22,698 nucleotides of DNA. Source: JAAYCI01 sp964370045. GTDB lineage: Bacteria; Bacillota; Clostridia; Oscillospirales; Ruminococcaceae. Made by a program: the position numbers and the translations under genes. The DNA lies in NCBI GenBank assembly GCA_964370045.1, contig CAYJGZ010000024.1, forward strand, positions 1-22,698, written 5' to 3'. Below the pieces are notes generated by a model. That model was not told the origin of the DNA and searched no databases. It saw nothing but the letters and a program-made list of their open reading frames with translations. Positions 22,018 to 22,698 of the stretch are shown in pieces; within the stretch, counting starts at the first letter, position 1, and every line of letters begins with the position of its first letter.

Positions 22018-22347
22018 CACCCTCGTGAGAGACAAAACACCAAGCGGACACGCGCAAGCGGCAAAGCGAAGTGAAGCGGCGGTGCACAGGACCTTGAAAA
22101 TTAAACAATATTGAGATGCTTGAAGGACCCTTAGAGGTGCCCAAGAAAGCCGCAAAGCCTTATGGCAAGCGGACTTGAGGCATCCGGTCACGTTTAGAAC
22201 GTGACCAAAGCAGAACTATTCTGCTCAAGAAATTCCTTTAATATAAGCAGTAATTTTTGACGCATAGCGTCGGAATGAAGCTTAGGAATTCAAACACTAG
22301 TGTACAGTGTGATTTAACATAGGCTTAACGTCTATATTAGATACCAT
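22018..22347 (+). other. 16S rRNA leader
   Basis: The 330-nt leader contains ACCTTGAAAATTAAACA (22091-22107), like the boxA-adjacent leader of other Firmicute rRNA operons. It also has several perfect hairpins: GGTCACGTT/AACGTGACC (22187-22207), AGCAGAA/TTCTGCT (22209-22225) and GACGC/GCGTC (22259-22271). AATTCCTT and AAGGAATT-type arms (about 22230 and 22281) may form the 5' side of the processing region. No gene is seen. Confidence 0.75.
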
Positions 22348-22698
22348 TAGATTAAGAGTTTGATCCTGGCTCAGGACGAACGCTGGCGGCGCGCCTAACA
22401 CATGCAAGTCGAACGGAGCGCACGAGAAGATTTCCTTCGGGGATGATTTTTGTGTTGCTTAGTGGCGAACGGGTGAGTAACACGTGAGCAACCTACCTTC
22501 CAGTGGGGGACAACATTTGGAAACAGATGCTAATACCGCATAAGACCACGGTACCGCATGGTACTGAGGCCAAAGGAGCAATTCGCTGGAAGATGGGCTC
22601 GCGCCTGATTAGATAGTTGGTGGGGTAATGGCCTACCAAGTCAACGATCAGTAGCCGGACTGAGAGGTTGAACGGCCACATTGGGACTGAGATACGGC
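22348..22698 (+). rRNA. rrs: 16S ribosomal RNA, 5' part
   Basis: AGAGTTTGATCCTGGCTCAG begins at 22355 (E. coli position 8), so the mature end lies near 22348. GGACGAACGCTGGCGGCG, CTAACACATGCAAGTCGAAC, GGCGAACGGGTGAGTAACAC and CTAATACCGCATAAG follow in the correct order. About 351 nt are present and the gene runs past the right edge. The sequence around CAACCTACCTTCCAGTGGGG looks like Oscillospirales/Ruminococcaceae. Confidence 0.98.

Noticed and set aside
22493..22681. Minus-strand frame at the right edge
   Set aside because: It lies entirely within the 16S rRNA gene.

Overview
The window is a chromosomal segment of an anaerobic Firmicute in class Clostridia. The first 351 nt of a 16S rRNA gene lie at the right edge (22348-22698) and look like the Oscillospirales/Ruminococcaceae group. 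This placement is from memory of 16S signatures, not from a search. A leucine T-box riboswitch, sigma-A type promoters with 17-bp spacing, strong GGAGG-type ribosome binding sites and A-rich intergenic DNA all fit.

Layout. 1-1325: the 3' part of a membrane protein with a Pro/Gly-rich tandem-repeat segment, one membrane helix and extracellular TPR-like repeats. 1426-2611: a DUF362 protein, followed by an unusual array of 11-bp units at 2619-2780. 2980-5230: a DegV fatty-acid-binding protein, a 55-aa membrane peptide and a YjdF-like membrane protein. 5562-8609: a cytoplasmic alpha-amylase, a TrmO-type tRNA methyltransferase and, convergent, glutamyl-Q tRNA(Asp) synthetase. 8853-12463: the leucine locus, made of promoter, CUC-specifier T-box, leuA and leuB, without leuC or leuD. 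12685-13957: an iron-dependent alcohol dehydrogenase. 14396-16077: a small lipoprotein, a VOC/glyoxalase-fold protein and a 126-aa protein I do not recognise. 16221-16663: tRNA-Leu(GAG) with a 181-bp tandem repeat built on its 3' end. 16907-19333: a class B sortase with a lipobox, an Old Yellow Enzyme-type oxidoreductase bounded by 41-bp direct repeats, and a small XRE regulator. 19434-21773: a lipoprotein with three Big_2-like domains and a Cys/His-rich tail, divergent from a ZIP (ZupT-like) metal transporter. 21981-22698: an rRNA promoter, leader and 16S start.

The strongest non-gene signal is a family of small non-coding palindromic elements (MITE-like). They have imperfect terminal inverted repeats, a central GC-rich hairpin and, in the best copies, 8-bp flanking direct repeats. 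I count seven full or partial copies plus one more decayed copy, at 3851, 5353, 8727, 9176, 11069, 11283, 12625 and 15538. Four sit in the leu locus, and several end within about 20 bp of a promoter. Other observations are the 11-bp array with DnaA-box-like units, the tRNA-Leu 3'-end repeats, and the match between the T-box CUC specifier and the tRNA-Leu GAG anticodon encoded 7.6 kb downstream.

No CRISPR array, transposase, integrase, phage structural gene or recognisable defence system is visible.
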